Shown: positions 19,629 through 29,031 of the stretch, one piece after another
Position numbering within the stretch: position 1 is the first letter of the stretch
Layout: every line of letters starts with the position of its first letter
Origin: Candidatus Krumholzibacteriia bacterium
GTDB lineage: Bacteria > Krumholzibacteriota > Krumholzibacteriia > WVZY01 > JAKEHA01
NCBI GenBank assembly: GCA_029865265.1
Contig: JAOUHG010000009.1
Span: 58,948-122,947, forward strand
Length of the DNA stretch: 64,000 nucleotides
Reading direction: 5' to 3'
Made by a program: the position numbers and the translations under genes
The notes under the pieces: generated by a model
Told to the model about the DNA's origin: nothing
Seen by the model: only the letters and a program-made list of their open reading frames with translations
Databases searched by the model: none

Positions 19629-20647
19629 CATGGATCATGTTCATTGCTACCGCCGGCGTGACCATCTTCGCGGGAACGCGCCTGGCGTACTATGGCGATA
19701 TCATCGCGGAGAAGTCCGGGCTGGGCCGCACCTGGATCGGCCTGGTGCTCATTGCCGCCACCACCTCGCTTCCCGAGCTCTTCACCGGCATCTCGTCCAC
19801 TCTCGTCTTCAAGCTCCCGGACATCGCCGTGGGCGATATCCTCGGCAGCTGCATGTTCAACCTCGTCATCCTGTCGATCATGGACATCGTGGGCGGAAAG
19901 ACACCCATCTCGGCTCGCGCGCACCAGGGCCACGCGCTCACCATCGGCCTGGGGCTGCTGCTCATGACCATCGTGGGCTTCAGCATGGCGGCGGGATGGG
20001 CCCTGCCGGTGCTGGGCTGGATCGGCCTCGGCACACCCGTGTTGCTCGCGGTCTATCTGTTCACCGTGCGCATCTCCTTCATCTTCGAGCGGCGGCGCAC
20101 GGAACAGCAGGCCGCGGAGCTGGCGGAAGAGCGCCGCTATGACCTGGTATCGCTGCGCACCGCGCTATCACGCTACGCCGTCAACGCGCTCGTCGTGGTG
20201 GTGGCCGCGTCGTTCCTCCCCAGGCTGGGTGAGCGCATCGCGGTTGAAACCGGCCTCGGGCAGGCCTTCGTCGGCAACCTGTTCATCGCCATCACCACCT
20301 CGCTGCCGGAAATCGTCGTCTCGCTGGCCGCGGTACGTCTGGGTGCGGTGGACCTCGCCTTCGGCAATGTGCTCGGCAGTAACATCTTCAACATGTGCAT
20401 CCTCGCCCTGGACGACATCTTCTTCGCGCCCGGCCCCATCCTGGCGGCGGCGGACCCAAGCCACCTGCTGTCGGTGTTCGCGGTGGTTGCCATGTACGCC
20501 ATGCTGCTGGTGGGGCTCACCTACCAGGCCCTGCGCAAGCGTCTCGTACTGGCCTGGGACACGGCCGGCATCCTGGTGGTTTACATCGTCACCCTCGCGC
20601 TGCTCTACCTTGCGCGCGCTCCTCTGCCCCCTCCCGCGCTCCCCTGA
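19625..20647 (+). CDS. Sodium/calcium exchanger (CaCA family)
   Basis: The 340-aa membrane protein has two inverted alpha repeats. Alpha-1 is GLVLIAATTSLPELFTGIS followed by GDILGSCMFNL; alpha-2 is GNLFIAITTSLPEIVVSLAA followed by GNVLGSNIFNM. The TSLPE glutamates and the G(S/N).(M/I)FN asparagines are the ion ligands in CaCA transporters (YrbG, NCX_Mj). About ten membrane segments with a charged loop near 155-175 (RRRTEQQAAELAEERR) separate the halves. It exchanges cytosolic Ca2+ for external Na+ or H+. The 4-nt overlap with the P-type ATPase implies co-translation, giving a two-system calcium efflux operon. Confidence 0.93.
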   Translation: MTWIMFIATAGVTIFAGTRLAYYGDIIAEKSGLGRTWIGLVLIAATTSLPELFTGISSTLVFKLPDIAVGDILGSCMFNLVILSIMDIVGGKTPISARAHQGHALTIGLGLLLMTIVGFSMAAGWALPVLGWIGLGTPVLLAVYLFTVRISFIFERRRTEQQAAELAEERRYDLVSLRTALSRYAVNALVVVVAASFLPRLGERIAVETGLGQAFVGNLFIAITTSLPEIVVSLAAVRLGAVDLAFGNVLGSNIFNMCILALDDIFFAPGPILAAADPSHLLSVFAVVAMYAMLLVGLTYQALRKRLVLAWDTAGILVVYIVTLALLYLARAPLPPPALP

Positions 20648-20753
20648 CACTGCCCCATGACGCCCGGTAGGGCCGCGTGGGGGCGCATGCTTCCCTGTTC
20701 CATTCCGGCGCGAACCTTGCTCTGTAGGCCATGTTCTTCCCTGGAGGTCGGAC

Positions 20754-21179
20754 ATGAGAACGACTTGCTTCATTTCATGCACCCTGTTGATCGCGGGTTT
20801 CGCGCTCCTCGGGTGCTCGCGCACCGTGGTCCACAAGGACGGCGGACCCGACGTGGTTGTGGTCAAGGAGAAGCAGCCCGGACCGCCGGACCACGCGCCT
20901 GCACACGGTCATCGCAGGAACAACGACAAGGTGGTCCTGATATACAGCTCCGACCTGCAGGTGTACGTGGTCGAGAATCACGATAACTGCTACTACTCGG
21001 CAGGCCAGTACTTCCGTCCGGGTAAGAAGGGTTGGGAGTGGAGCGTGGAGGTCGCCGGACCGTGGCGTCAGGTGGAACTCATGAGCGACGTGCCGCCCGG
21101 CCTGCGCAAGATGGACGTGAGCATGCACCAGAAGAAGGAAAAGAAGGAAAAGAAAGAAAAGAAAGAGAAAGAAAAATAG
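20754..21179 (+). CDS. Small lipoprotein with Lys/Glu-repeat tail
   Basis: The 141-aa lipoprotein has a signal MRTTCFISCTLLIAGFALLGC and lipobox LLGC. The mature part has a central compact segment (VVLIYSSDLQVYVVENHDNCYYSAGQYFRPGKKGWEWSV split over residues ~62-100) that looks like a small beta domain similar to those in YXWGXW-type lipoproteins. It ends with a (K)KEKKEKKEKKEKEK low-complexity tail. The tail could be a solvent-exposed electrostatic tether or bind anionic polymers; function is unknown. GGAGG precedes the ATG at good spacing. A strong bidirectional terminator follows at 21212. Confidence 0.75.
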   Translation: MRTTCFISCTLLIAGFALLGCSRTVVHKDGGPDVVVVKEKQPGPPDHAPAHGHRRNNDKVVLIYSSDLQVYVVENHDNCYYSAGQYFRPGKKGWEWSVEVAGPWRQVELMSDVPPGLRKMDVSMHQKKEKKEKKEKKEKEK

Positions 21180-21211
21180 CGGACCGACTGAACCCCACCC
21201 GGTCCCAAAAG

Positions 21212-21251
21212 AAACTCCCCCGGCCGATTGACTCGACCGGGGGAGTTTTCT
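21212..21251. terminator. Bidirectional intrinsic terminator
   Basis: A 12-bp perfect stem (21212-21223 with 21237-21248) has a 13-nt loop and flanking A and T runs on both strands. It lies between the converging lipoprotein gene (stop 21179) and the minus-strand metalloprotease (stop 21274) and can serve both. Confidence 0.9.
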
Positions 21252-21273
21252 CTTTTCCGCTGACCGGTACGAA

Positions 21274-24069
21274 CTAGAAGTTCGTCTGACGGTTGGCGTC
21301 GAGCGCGCGATCGATTCGCGCGATCGTCTCCATCATGTGTGCGTTGGTGGCATCGTCGAGACCCGGCCTGGCCAGGGTCGACTGCGCCGCTCCGCGGATG
21401 CGGGTGAGATTGAGCCGCGACAGCGCCACCGCGTCCTGCGGGGTCAGCGGTGACGGCTCCACCACCTGCTGGATCAGCATGTCGGTGTACGTCCGCTGCA
21501 GGTTCCGGTCCCAGGTGGCCGTGCGGCCCTGGGGCGCCGCCCGATCGGTCCAGATGGACTTGGTGAGCGTGCCGTACAGCTCCGACAGCTTGAACGCATC
21601 GTCCGACTGGTACTGCGCCTCGACCACCCGTGCCTGACGGAACGGATTCATGAGGTTGAACAGAACGCCGGTCTGCAGCGCCTCCACCCACATGGTGAGC
21701 GGGAAATCGAAACGACGGCCCGGCTGGAAGAGGTTGTTCTCCCAGCTCCACATCTTGTCGTCCTGCATCTTGTTGAGAAGCTCGGGCGACAGGGCCCAGT
21801 CATCCGCCTGCAGCGCATTGCCCACCACGAAGTTGAGCGCCGCGCGCTGATCGGTCGCCGCAATCGGGTCGAACGGCAGTTTGCCGCCTCCCTTGTGGGC
21901 ACGTTCGGTCAGGGCACCACCGATGTTCTTGGTGGCCACGTTGGCACAAACGTACTTCTGGATGAGCAGCGTCTGCACGGCGGCGCGCAGCGGAACATAG
22001 TCTCCACCCTCGACCACCACGCGCTCCTCCAGCTTTCCGTTCTGGAGCAGATCGTCGCAGATCGCCATCCGCTCGGCGGCCCACATCATCGGGTTGTCCG
22101 AGAGGTCGTTGATGTTGCTGCGCGGATCCAGCGCCCCCATCGGGTACGTGTCTTCATCGGTACCGTAGAGATAGGACTTCTGGGTGCACTCCGCCGCGAT
22201 GGCCTCCAGGTTCTTCTGCTGCTCCTCCGGCGTGTCACCATCCACCGGCATGTAGCCCCACTTGGCCGCCCACTCGTCGTAGGTACCGACGCCGGGCGTG
22301 TAGTAGTAGCCCTGCTTGGACGAATCCCGGGCCACGTTGGGCGTGGGATAGTCCATGACCGATCCGGTCATGCCGATCTGTTCGATGGTGGCCTTGTCGT
22401 TGAGCTTGTCGTACGGCGTTGAGCCGGAGCTCTTGAAGTTGTGGCGGAAACCGAGCGTGTGACCCACCTCGTGGGCCGCCACGAAGGTCAGCGCCTCGCC
22501 GATGTACTCCTGGGGCACGCCGTCGGCCGGATCCACCATGCCCGAACCCAGCAGAGCCACGCGCATGAACTGACCGCCGAGTTCCATGCAGTCGTTCATC
22601 GAGCAGAGCTGGTAGGGACGGTTCTGGAAATACGGCAGCGAACGGAACGCCTCTTCCTTCTGCCGCTCCTCGGGCGTCATCCACAACTGCTTGAGGTTCG
22701 GATCCACCTGCATCAGCGCGGCCTGCGGACCCGCGTAACGGCGGTACGCCTTGCCGAAGTTGTGAACGATGTTGTGCTCGAAGAGAATGTCGGCGTCGAT
22801 GATCTCACCGGTGCGTGGGTCGACACGCGAGGGTCCGATGGCTCCGTAGGACACCTGGTCCGACGTGTTCCAGCGGATGGTGTTGTAGCGCGCATCGGCC
22901 GGATCGTACTCGGGGTCTTCCTCCGGTGTCGGCGCGCGTTTGCCCACGATGGCGTTCTTGAAACCGGCCGCTTCGAAGGCCCGGTTCCAGAACTCCACGC
23001 CGGCGATCATGAACGGAACGTACTCGTCGGGTACGGTGCGATCGATGTAGAACACGATCGGCTGTACCGGCTCGGAAAGCGCCGCGGCGGGATCCTTCTT
23101 CTCCAGCCTCCAGCGGTTGGCGTAGTGCGTGAAGAAGGTCTCCTGCTTCTCCTTGGTGAAATCCTTGAACGTGGTGGTGAAATACCCCACGCGGTCATCT
23201 GCGATACGCGGCATCATCGGCTCTTCCGGAAGCTGGCGAATGCTCCAGGCGATGCCGATCTGGATGTTGCGCGCATCCGGTACGCTGGGGAGATTCAGCT
23301 GTTCCACGCGGCCGGGCGAATAGGTCAGGCGCGTGTCGATCTCCGTGTTGGTCGGATAGTTCTTGAGGCTCTCGATGAAGTTCTTCTTCGCGTCCGGCCG
23401 CACCGGCTGGTTCAACGCGGCGCCGAGCCAGATGCTCATGCCAGCCGCGTCGGACAGGAAGTAATCGCGCACATCGATAACCACCACGTCGTCCTTCTCG
23501 GCCTTGATCGGGAAACTCTCCAGGATCGAGTTCGAAAAGGTCAGGGCCATCGCCCGCTCCAGCGGCTCGTTGTCGCCGGCGCGGAAGTTCGTGCTCAGAC
23601 GGCGCATCTGGATGTGGTCCTCGCTGCGGTGGAAGTCGAACATGATGTCGTCCACCGGCAGGCCACCGTACACGAAGTCGGCGCCGATACCCTGCGACAG
23701 GGTCAGCAGCGCCAGGTACGGCTTGTCGAGTTGATCCTTGGAGAGGGTGAGAAGCATCTCTTCCTGCTTGGTGTAGATGGTAAGCAGGCCGTCTTGCTTC
23801 TTGTGCTCCTTGGTGATGACCTTGTTCCAGGGCTTGTACTTCGGCTCCGGGCCCTTCGGCGTCGGCTTGTCCAGTTTGCTATTCAGGTACGCCTCGTACG
23901 GGCGTTCCTTCCTCTTCTTCTTGACTTCACCCGTATCGCCGGAGTCCTCCGCTGCGATGGCCGCATCGAGGGATACCGTCGAGGGCTGCGAAAGGTCACT
24001 CGCCTGCGCGTTTCCGGCCATTACGACCAGGAAACAGAAAGCCGCGAGCAGCCCGAATTTCCGAAACAT
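21274..24069 (-). CDS. Secreted zinc-dependent metalloprotease (DUF4953/DUF5117 type)
   Basis: The 931-aa exported protein has signal MFRKFGLLAAFCFLVVMAGNAQA. The zinc site is H533EVGH537 followed by TLGFRHN, the extended HExxHxxGxxHN found in the bacterial DUF4953 metalloprotease group. The N-terminal half (DQLDKPYLALLTLSQGIG, RRLSTNF, PVRPD) fits the accompanying DUF5117 domain. A charged KKKRKERP stretch follows the signal. It probably degrades or processes proteins outside the inner membrane. AGGAGG lies before the ATG, and the 306-nt leader region upstream holds a TTGAAA-N17-TATTAT promoter (24265-24293). It is transcribed toward the shared terminator at 21212. Confidence 0.9.
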   Translation of the reverse strand: MFRKFGLLAAFCFLVVMAGNAQASDLSQPSTVSLDAAIAAEDSGDTGEVKKKRKERPYEAYLNSKLDKPTPKGPEPKYKPWNKVITKEHKKQDGLLTIYTKQEEMLLTLSKDQLDKPYLALLTLSQGIGADFVYGGLPVDDIMFDFHRSEDHIQMRRLSTNFRAGDNEPLERAMALTFSNSILESFPIKAEKDDVVVIDVRDYFLSDAAGMSIWLGAALNQPVRPDAKKNFIESLKNYPTNTEIDTRLTYSPGRVEQLNLPSVPDARNIQIGIAWSIRQLPEEPMMPRIADDRVGYFTTTFKDFTKEKQETFFTHYANRWRLEKKDPAAALSEPVQPIVFYIDRTVPDEYVPFMIAGVEFWNRAFEAAGFKNAIVGKRAPTPEEDPEYDPADARYNTIRWNTSDQVSYGAIGPSRVDPRTGEIIDADILFEHNIVHNFGKAYRRYAGPQAALMQVDPNLKQLWMTPEERQKEEAFRSLPYFQNRPYQLCSMNDCMELGGQFMRVALLGSGMVDPADGVPQEYIGEALTFVAAHEVGHTLGFRHNFKSSGSTPYDKLNDKATIEQIGMTGSVMDYPTPNVARDSSKQGYYYTPGVGTYDEWAAKWGYMPVDGDTPEEQQKNLEAIAAECTQKSYLYGTDEDTYPMGALDPRSNINDLSDNPMMWAAERMAICDDLLQNGKLEERVVVEGGDYVPLRAAVQTLLIQKYVCANVATKNIGGALTERAHKGGGKLPFDPIAATDQRAALNFVVGNALQADDWALSPELLNKMQDDKMWSWENNLFQPGRRFDFPLTMWVEALQTGVLFNLMNPFRQARVVEAQYQSDDAFKLSELYGTLTKSIWTDRAAPQGRTATWDRNLQRTYTDMLIQQVVEPSPLTPQDAVALSRLNLTRIRGAAQSTLARPGLDDATNAHMMETIARIDRALDANRQTNF

Positions 24070-24264
24070 GCTTCTCTAACCTCCTGAATTGAAAGGCACC
24101 TGGGTGGGTTCAACAGAGCTATACGGGCCGGGGACCACAATCGTTCCAGCGCGGGGCCCAAAATCTCGTGCGGACTTTCTCACCGGGACCGGCCAGGACG
24201 GCCGGCCTGCCTCGCGCGACCGGCCGGGCAGAGGCAAGGGACCGGGCGCGACTCACCCGGGCCG

Positions 24265-24293
24265 ATAATAGAGAGGCGGAGGAGCGGTTTCAA
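24265..24293 (-). promoter_or_regulatory. Predicted sigma-70-type promoter for the metalloprotease; 306-nt intergenic region 24070-24375
   Basis: On the minus strand TTGAAA (24293-24288), a 17-nt spacer and TATTAT (24270-24265) predict a transcript that starts near 24258 and has a leader of about 190 nt before the ATG at 24069. The leader contains GC-rich inverted repeats built from GGCCGG/CCGGCC (about 24183-24235). I see no open frame with coding character in this gap. Confidence 0.6.
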
Positions 24294-24375
24294 TCCCCGA
24301 ATGCCGGCCATTGAGACCTTGTTCCACGGGCCCGCCTCGAGCGCGTCGCGATCTCCCTGGACAGCGCCAGCCTCA

Positions 24376-26616
24376 CTAGCGGCCCCGGCCACCACCGCCC
24401 GATCTCGCCGGGCGCGACTGCGACCGCTGCGCGGAGCGGTCGCGCGATTGCGAGGAGCGCTGCAGGTCCTGCGACGGGGCCTTGGCCGGTTGCTGCGCTG
24501 GCCTCGCGGCGGGCTGCGTCGAGGGCCTGGTGGCGGGTTTGGTGGCCGGCTGCGTCGAGGGCCTGGTGGCGGGCTTGGTGGCCGGCTGCGTCGAGGGCTT
24601 CGCGCCGCCGGTCGACTGCCATCCATTCTTCGTATTCTTCTGCCAGCCCTGGTCGGTCTGCCGGTACACGTTGCCGCTCTTGTCCGCGTAGACGTTGTTG
24701 GGGTTTTTCGCCGGCTGCGTGGCGGGCCGTTGAGCGGCGCTGCCCTTGGCCGGCTGCACGCCCGCCTGGTGGGTCCGGTAGGCATCGCGCGTGTAGGGTG
24801 TCGGTTTGCCGCCACCCGCCGCCTGTCCCGCGCGGTAACCGGCGGACCAGCCGTTGTTATAACCGTGCCCGTAGCCCTGGTTGTAGCCATGGTGGTACCC
24901 GTGGTGATAGCCGTGGTTGTACCCGTAGTGATATCCGCCCGGTCCCCAGTAACCGCCGTAGGTACTCACCCGGACGTTGAACCACCCGTAACTCACCCCG
25001 TAGGAGAATCCCCATCCCGTGTACGGATTGTAGTGTGCGCTGAAACCATACGTCACCGGCCGCGGGTAGTAGTAGTAGCCGTACCACGGCTGGTAGTAGT
25101 AGCCGGTGCCGTACACCACACAACCGCCGTACACGTAGGAACCGTAGTACGCCGGTGTGTATCCCACGTACACGACATCCGGCGTCGAATCGTAGACATA
25201 CACGTACTTCACGTTGTAGACCGGCGACTCGGGCGGAATGTCCTGCACGGAAGCAGGCACGGAAGCGCACACGGACCACGGACCGGTCGCACTGGACGAA
25301 ACGAACCAGACGGCGGCGTCGCAACAGTAATACTTGCCGTCGATGAGCAGCACCGACTTGTCGGTGTTCACCGCGTACGACATCTTCGTTCCCGAGATGG
25401 TCTCGAATTTCGGTTCGCCGTCGTAGGCGACTTCAACCGTGGCCGTCTTGCGGTCCACCGTGGCGGTCTGCGGGATCTGGTTGTCGAGCACCGCCTCTTC
25501 CGCCTCCACCGTCCCGGGCACACTGGAGCGGACGTTTCCCATGTCCGACCCCGCCGGGATCTGCGCGAAGTCTGCCGGGAGTTTCGATCCCGGCACGAAT
25601 TCCCATTTGTTCGAGGAGAGGGATTTCGACGCGTACCAGCGGCCCGCGATCAGCGCGTAGTAGGTCTGCGAGTCGATGTCCATTACGACGTCGTCCTCGC
25701 TGTTCTTCAGATAGAGCAGCGAAGTGCCTTCGATGGCGGCAAAGTCCGGCTCGCCGTTGGTCTGGATGACCTCGGCCGGCGCGGTGCGCATGATCACCTC
25801 CGGGATGACGGGCTCGCCGCGCGCCACCCGGGCGGAATCGTCCGCGGCCTCAGCGGCCGCCTCTTCCGCCGGCGGCGCCGGCACCTGCTGGGCGGCGAGT
25901 GAGGTGACCTCCGCGGGTGGATCGCTGCGCATGGCCGTCCACGGGCCCATGATCTCGCGCGCCGAGTACCACGCCTCCGCACCCTTCAGGTAAAACAATC
26001 CGGTCACCGTGTCCTGCACGATGAAGAACGGCGTATTGAGCACGTACTTGAGCTTGGTGTTCTCGACATCGCGCAGCACGGGCTCGCCGTCTATCAGCAC
26101 CAGCACGGTGGGCTTCCTGGAGAAGATGATCTCCGGCGGTGAGTTGTCGAGTTTGGCGCTCTTCTCCATCTGATCCTCGACGGCGGCCATGCTGGCCAGC
26201 AGTTGATCGTAAGAGAGTTCCAGCTCCCACTTTGGAATCTCCGCCTCCACGATTCTCTTGAATCTGTCGAGGTGCGCTTCGCTTGCATTGGGAAAACGGG
26301 CGTTGGTTACCGCCACGTCGAGCAGCGTCACCAAGTTGGCATCGCGATCGATGGAAACCCGCCCGGTGAACCACGTCGCGCCAAACACGGGCTCTTTCGC
26401 ATCGGGCAGGGTGACGGAAACCGCCGATCTCGCCTTGAGGGTGACCTCGTCGAACGCCTCCAGCTGCGGCTGGTAGATGACGATCTTCCCCTCGGGCGCG
26501 TTGATCTCTCGCGGCCAGGTGGTCTCCGTGTCCTGGGCACGTGCCTGCGGCACCACCATGACGAGCGCGAGCGAAAGAAAGAGGAGCGGGCGGCGCAGAA
26601 CGGCGATTGAACTCAT
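24376..26616 (-). CDS. Secreted low-complexity protein rich in Tyr/Gly/His with Pro-Ala-Thr repeats
   Basis: The 746-aa protein has a clear signal peptide (LLFLSLALVMVVPQARA). Residues ~25-470 form a mixed alpha/beta region with internally similar modules, for example VLNTPFFIVQDTVTGLFYLKGAEAWYSA, a second KNSEDDVVMDIDSQTYYALIAGRWYAS and a third VNTDKSVLLIDGKYYCCDAAVWFVS. I read these as three copies of a ~100-residue module. Then comes a Tyr/Gly-rich stretch and an HGYHHGYNQGYGHGYNNG segment that could bind metal. The tail has K/R-PAT(R/K)PSTQPA repeats encoded by 36-nt DNA repeats and a basic SRSGGGGRGR end. Family is unrecognised, possibly a matrix or adhesin-like surface protein. A TACAAT word at 26626-26631 ends 9 nt before the ATG. 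Confidence 0.75.
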   Translation of the reverse strand: MSSIAVLRRPLLFLSLALVMVVPQARAQDTETTWPREINAPEGKIVIYQPQLEAFDEVTLKARSAVSVTLPDAKEPVFGATWFTGRVSIDRDANLVTLLDVAVTNARFPNASEAHLDRFKRIVEAEIPKWELELSYDQLLASMAAVEDQMEKSAKLDNSPPEIIFSRKPTVLVLIDGEPVLRDVENTKLKYVLNTPFFIVQDTVTGLFYLKGAEAWYSAREIMGPWTAMRSDPPAEVTSLAAQQVPAPPAEEAAAEAADDSARVARGEPVIPEVIMRTAPAEVIQTNGEPDFAAIEGTSLLYLKNSEDDVVMDIDSQTYYALIAGRWYASKSLSSNKWEFVPGSKLPADFAQIPAGSDMGNVRSSVPGTVEAEEAVLDNQIPQTATVDRKTATVEVAYDGEPKFETISGTKMSYAVNTDKSVLLIDGKYYCCDAAVWFVSSSATGPWSVCASVPASVQDIPPESPVYNVKYVYVYDSTPDVVYVGYTPAYYGSYVYGGCVVYGTGYYYQPWYGYYYYPRPVTYGFSAHYNPYTGWGFSYGVSYGWFNVRVSTYGGYWGPGGYHYGYNHGYHHGYHHGYNQGYGHGYNNGWSAGYRAGQAAGGGKPTPYTRDAYRTHQAGVQPAKGSAAQRPATQPAKNPNNVYADKSGNVYRQTDQGWQKNTKNGWQSTGGAKPSTQPATKPATRPSTQPATKPATRPSTQPAARPAQQPAKAPSQDLQRSSQSRDRSAQRSQSRPARSGGGGRGR
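24512..24599. repeat. 36-bp tandem repeat inside the PAT-rich tail
   Basis: Two almost identical 36-bp units (24512-24547, 24548-24583; one T/C difference seen) plus a 16-bp partial third unit encode the Pro-Ala-Thr-rich tail. Near identity at DNA level suggests recent slippage or unequal exchange. Confidence 0.85.
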
Positions 26617-26625
26617 GGGATCTCC

Positions 26626-26631
26626 ATTGTA
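26626..26631 (-). promoter_or_regulatory. TACAAT -10 word for the Tyr/Gly-rich protein gene
   Basis: On the minus strand TACAAT is separated from the ATG at 26616 by 9 nt (GGAGATCCC), so the transcript would start at or next to the start codon. I see no good -35. Confidence 0.5.
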
Positions 26632-26762
26632 CTCGAACGGGGGCAACAACCAGGGCCGATACCGGGACGGTAACGCACCGCACGCGGGCGCGCAAGGGCG
26701 GTGCATGCGACCGCACAATATGCTACGCTGGCGGCCCGTCCATCACTCGACAAGGAGAGCCC

Positions 26763-28997
26763 ATGAAGAACGCACGGGCGATGGGTCCCGTCGCCATTTT
26801 GCTGATCGCCGCGCTGGCAGCCGCGCCGCGGTCCGCCACCGCCGCAAAACTCACGCTCGAGCAGGTAACGGGCGGCCACACCCTGCTGGCGCCGCTGCCC
26901 ACACAGATCAAATGGCGCGGAAACGGCAAGGGGGTGTCGTTCATCCAGACCCTCCCCGCGGGCGAGGACGACACCCGGCAGAAGGCGTTGATGGTACGCG
27001 ATGTCCCCTCGGGCCGTGAACACGTGCTGTGCATCGCCGACACCGTCGGCATTCCCGCCGACCTGCGCGAGGGCGACGACGACCGCTTCTCGATATCCTC
27101 CCACGAGTGGAATCCGGCCGGCGACCGCGTGGTGTTCACGTTTCGGGGCGACCTCTTCCTGCTCGACGCCGGCAACGGGCACATCGACCGGCTGACCGAG
27201 AGCGAAGGAGATGAGCAGGACGCCGTCTTCTCCCCCGACGGAACGATGATCGCCTACGCGCGCGGCAACGATCTCTACGCGATGGACGTCGACACGCGCA
27301 CCGAGATCCGCCACACCACCACCGGCTGCGACACCATCTACAACGGCATACTCAACTGGGTCTACATGGAGGAGTTGTTCACGCGCGGCGACGTACGCGC
27401 GTTCTGGTGGTCGCCGGACGGGTCCCGCCTGGCGTTCCTGGAGATTCGCGACGGCAGCCCGCCGGTGTACCCCATCGTCGACCAGATCCCCACCCAGGCC
27501 ACCTACACGCTGCAGCACTACCCCAAACCGGGTGATCCCAACCCGGTGGTGCGCGTCGGCATCGTGCCGGCCCGCGGTGGCGCCACCACCTGGGCCGACG
27601 TCGATACCGGCGACGACTCTTACATTGCGCGCGTGTACTGGGTGGGCGACGGGAGCGCGGTTGCCATCGAGAAGCTCAACCGCGCCCAGGATCACCTGCG
27701 GCTGCTCTTTGCCGAAGCCGGCAGCGGCCGCACCGACGTGGTGCTGGAGGAGTCCTCCTCCACGTGGATCAATGTCACCTACCTGAAGCACTACTACGAG
27801 AAGAAGCGCCAGTTCCTGTGGGGCTCGGAGCAGGACGGCCACATGCACCTGTACCTGCACAACGTCGACGGCAGCCTCATTCGGCAGGTCACGTCCGGTG
27901 ACTGGGAGGTGGCGAGCCTGGTGGGGGTGGACGAGAAGAAGGGCCGCATCTGGTTCACCGGCAACCACGGCAGCGTGATCGAGAACCACCTGTACCGGGT
28001 GAACGAGAACGGAAAGGATCTCAAGCGGGTCTCGACCGAAGCAGGCACCCACCGCGTGACCATGGCGCCGGACAACCGCAACTACATCGACGCGTACTCA
28101 TCGCACGAGCGCCCGACGCGCTACGCCGTCCACAACAGCGACGGCAAACTGCTGTTCGTGATCGGCGACCAGCTCACCGACGCGCTGACCGCCGCGAACA
28201 TCCCGCCCCAGCAGTTCCTCACCATCCAGCACGAGGGGCGCACCTACCACTGCGCCATGCGCAGACCGCCGCAGATGGAGCCGGGGAAGAGGTACCCGGT
28301 GATCGTCTTCGTGTACGGCGGCCCCGGGTCGCAGGTGGTGCGCGATGCGTGGTCGCGCCAGGACCTGTGGCACGCGTACATGGCGGAGAACGGCTACATC
28401 GTCTTCAGCCTGGACAACCGCGGCTCCGCCGGGCGCGGTAAGGCATGGGAAGAGCCCCTGCTGAAACAGATGGGCGTCGTCGAGCTGGAGGACCAGCTGG
28501 CGGGAGTCGACTATCTCAAGTCGCTCTCGTTTGTTGACCCGGAGCGCATCGGGGTATGGGGGTGGAGCTACGGGGGGTACATGACGCTGCTGTCGCTCTT
28601 CAACGCCCCCGATGTGTTCCGCGCCGGCGTTTCGGTGGCGCCGGTGACGGACTGGCGCCTGTACGACTCCATTTACACCGAGCGCTACATGAAACTCCCC
28701 GGGGACAACGCGGCGGGCTACGACGCGTCGGCGCCGCTGACCCACGCCGACAAGCTGGAGGATCCGCTGCTGCTGATGCACGGCGACGCGGACGACAATG
28801 TCCACATGCAGAACTCCATTGTGCTGCTGCGCGCGTTGATCGACGCCGGCAAGGAGTTTGAGTTCATGCTCTACCCGCAGCGGGAACATTCCATCGCGGG
28901 GACCGCCGACCGCCTGCACCTGTACCGCAAGATGACGCTCTTCTTCGACCGGAATCTGAAGGGGATGGCCGGGGAGAGCGCAACGCAGGTTCCGTGA
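26763..28997 (+). CDS. Dipeptidyl-peptidase IV-like S9 family serine peptidase
   Basis: The 744-aa exported peptidase has a signal MKNARAMGPVAILLIAALAAAPRSATA. An N-terminal eight-bladed DPP-IV propeller carries the Glu pair in LNWVYMEELF, equivalent to the residues that clamp the substrate N-terminus. The C-terminal alpha/beta-hydrolase catalytic domain has S602 in GWSYGGY, D677 in HGDADDNV and H709 in REHSI. It should remove Xaa-Pro or Xaa-Ala dipeptides from peptides in the periplasm, feeding on products of the neighbouring proteases. AAGGAG lies before the ATG. The intergenic region shared with the divergent Tyr/Gly-rich gene contains a TATGCT -10 candidate at 26719. A strong terminator follows at 29032. 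Confidence 0.93.
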   Translation: MKNARAMGPVAILLIAALAAAPRSATAAKLTLEQVTGGHTLLAPLPTQIKWRGNGKGVSFIQTLPAGEDDTRQKALMVRDVPSGREHVLCIADTVGIPADLREGDDDRFSISSHEWNPAGDRVVFTFRGDLFLLDAGNGHIDRLTESEGDEQDAVFSPDGTMIAYARGNDLYAMDVDTRTEIRHTTTGCDTIYNGILNWVYMEELFTRGDVRAFWWSPDGSRLAFLEIRDGSPPVYPIVDQIPTQATYTLQHYPKPGDPNPVVRVGIVPARGGATTWADVDTGDDSYIARVYWVGDGSAVAIEKLNRAQDHLRLLFAEAGSGRTDVVLEESSSTWINVTYLKHYYEKKRQFLWGSEQDGHMHLYLHNVDGSLIRQVTSGDWEVASLVGVDEKKGRIWFTGNHGSVIENHLYRVNENGKDLKRVSTEAGTHRVTMAPDNRNYIDAYSSHERPTRYAVHNSDGKLLFVIGDQLTDALTAANIPPQQFLTIQHEGRTYHCAMRRPPQMEPGKRYPVIVFVYGGPGSQVVRDAWSRQDLWHAYMAENGYIVFSLDNRGSAGRGKAWEEPLLKQMGVVELEDQLAGVDYLKSLSFVDPERIGVWGWSYGGYMTLLSLFNAPDVFRAGVSVAPVTDWRLYDSIYTERYMKLPGDNAAGYDASAPLTHADKLEDPLLLMHGDADDNVHMQNSIVLLRALIDAGKEFEFMLYPQREHSIAGTADRLHLYRKMTLFFDRNLKGMAGESATQVP

Positions 28998-29031
28998 GCG
29001 GAGCGCGGACGCGCGCGGGAGTGAAAACGGA

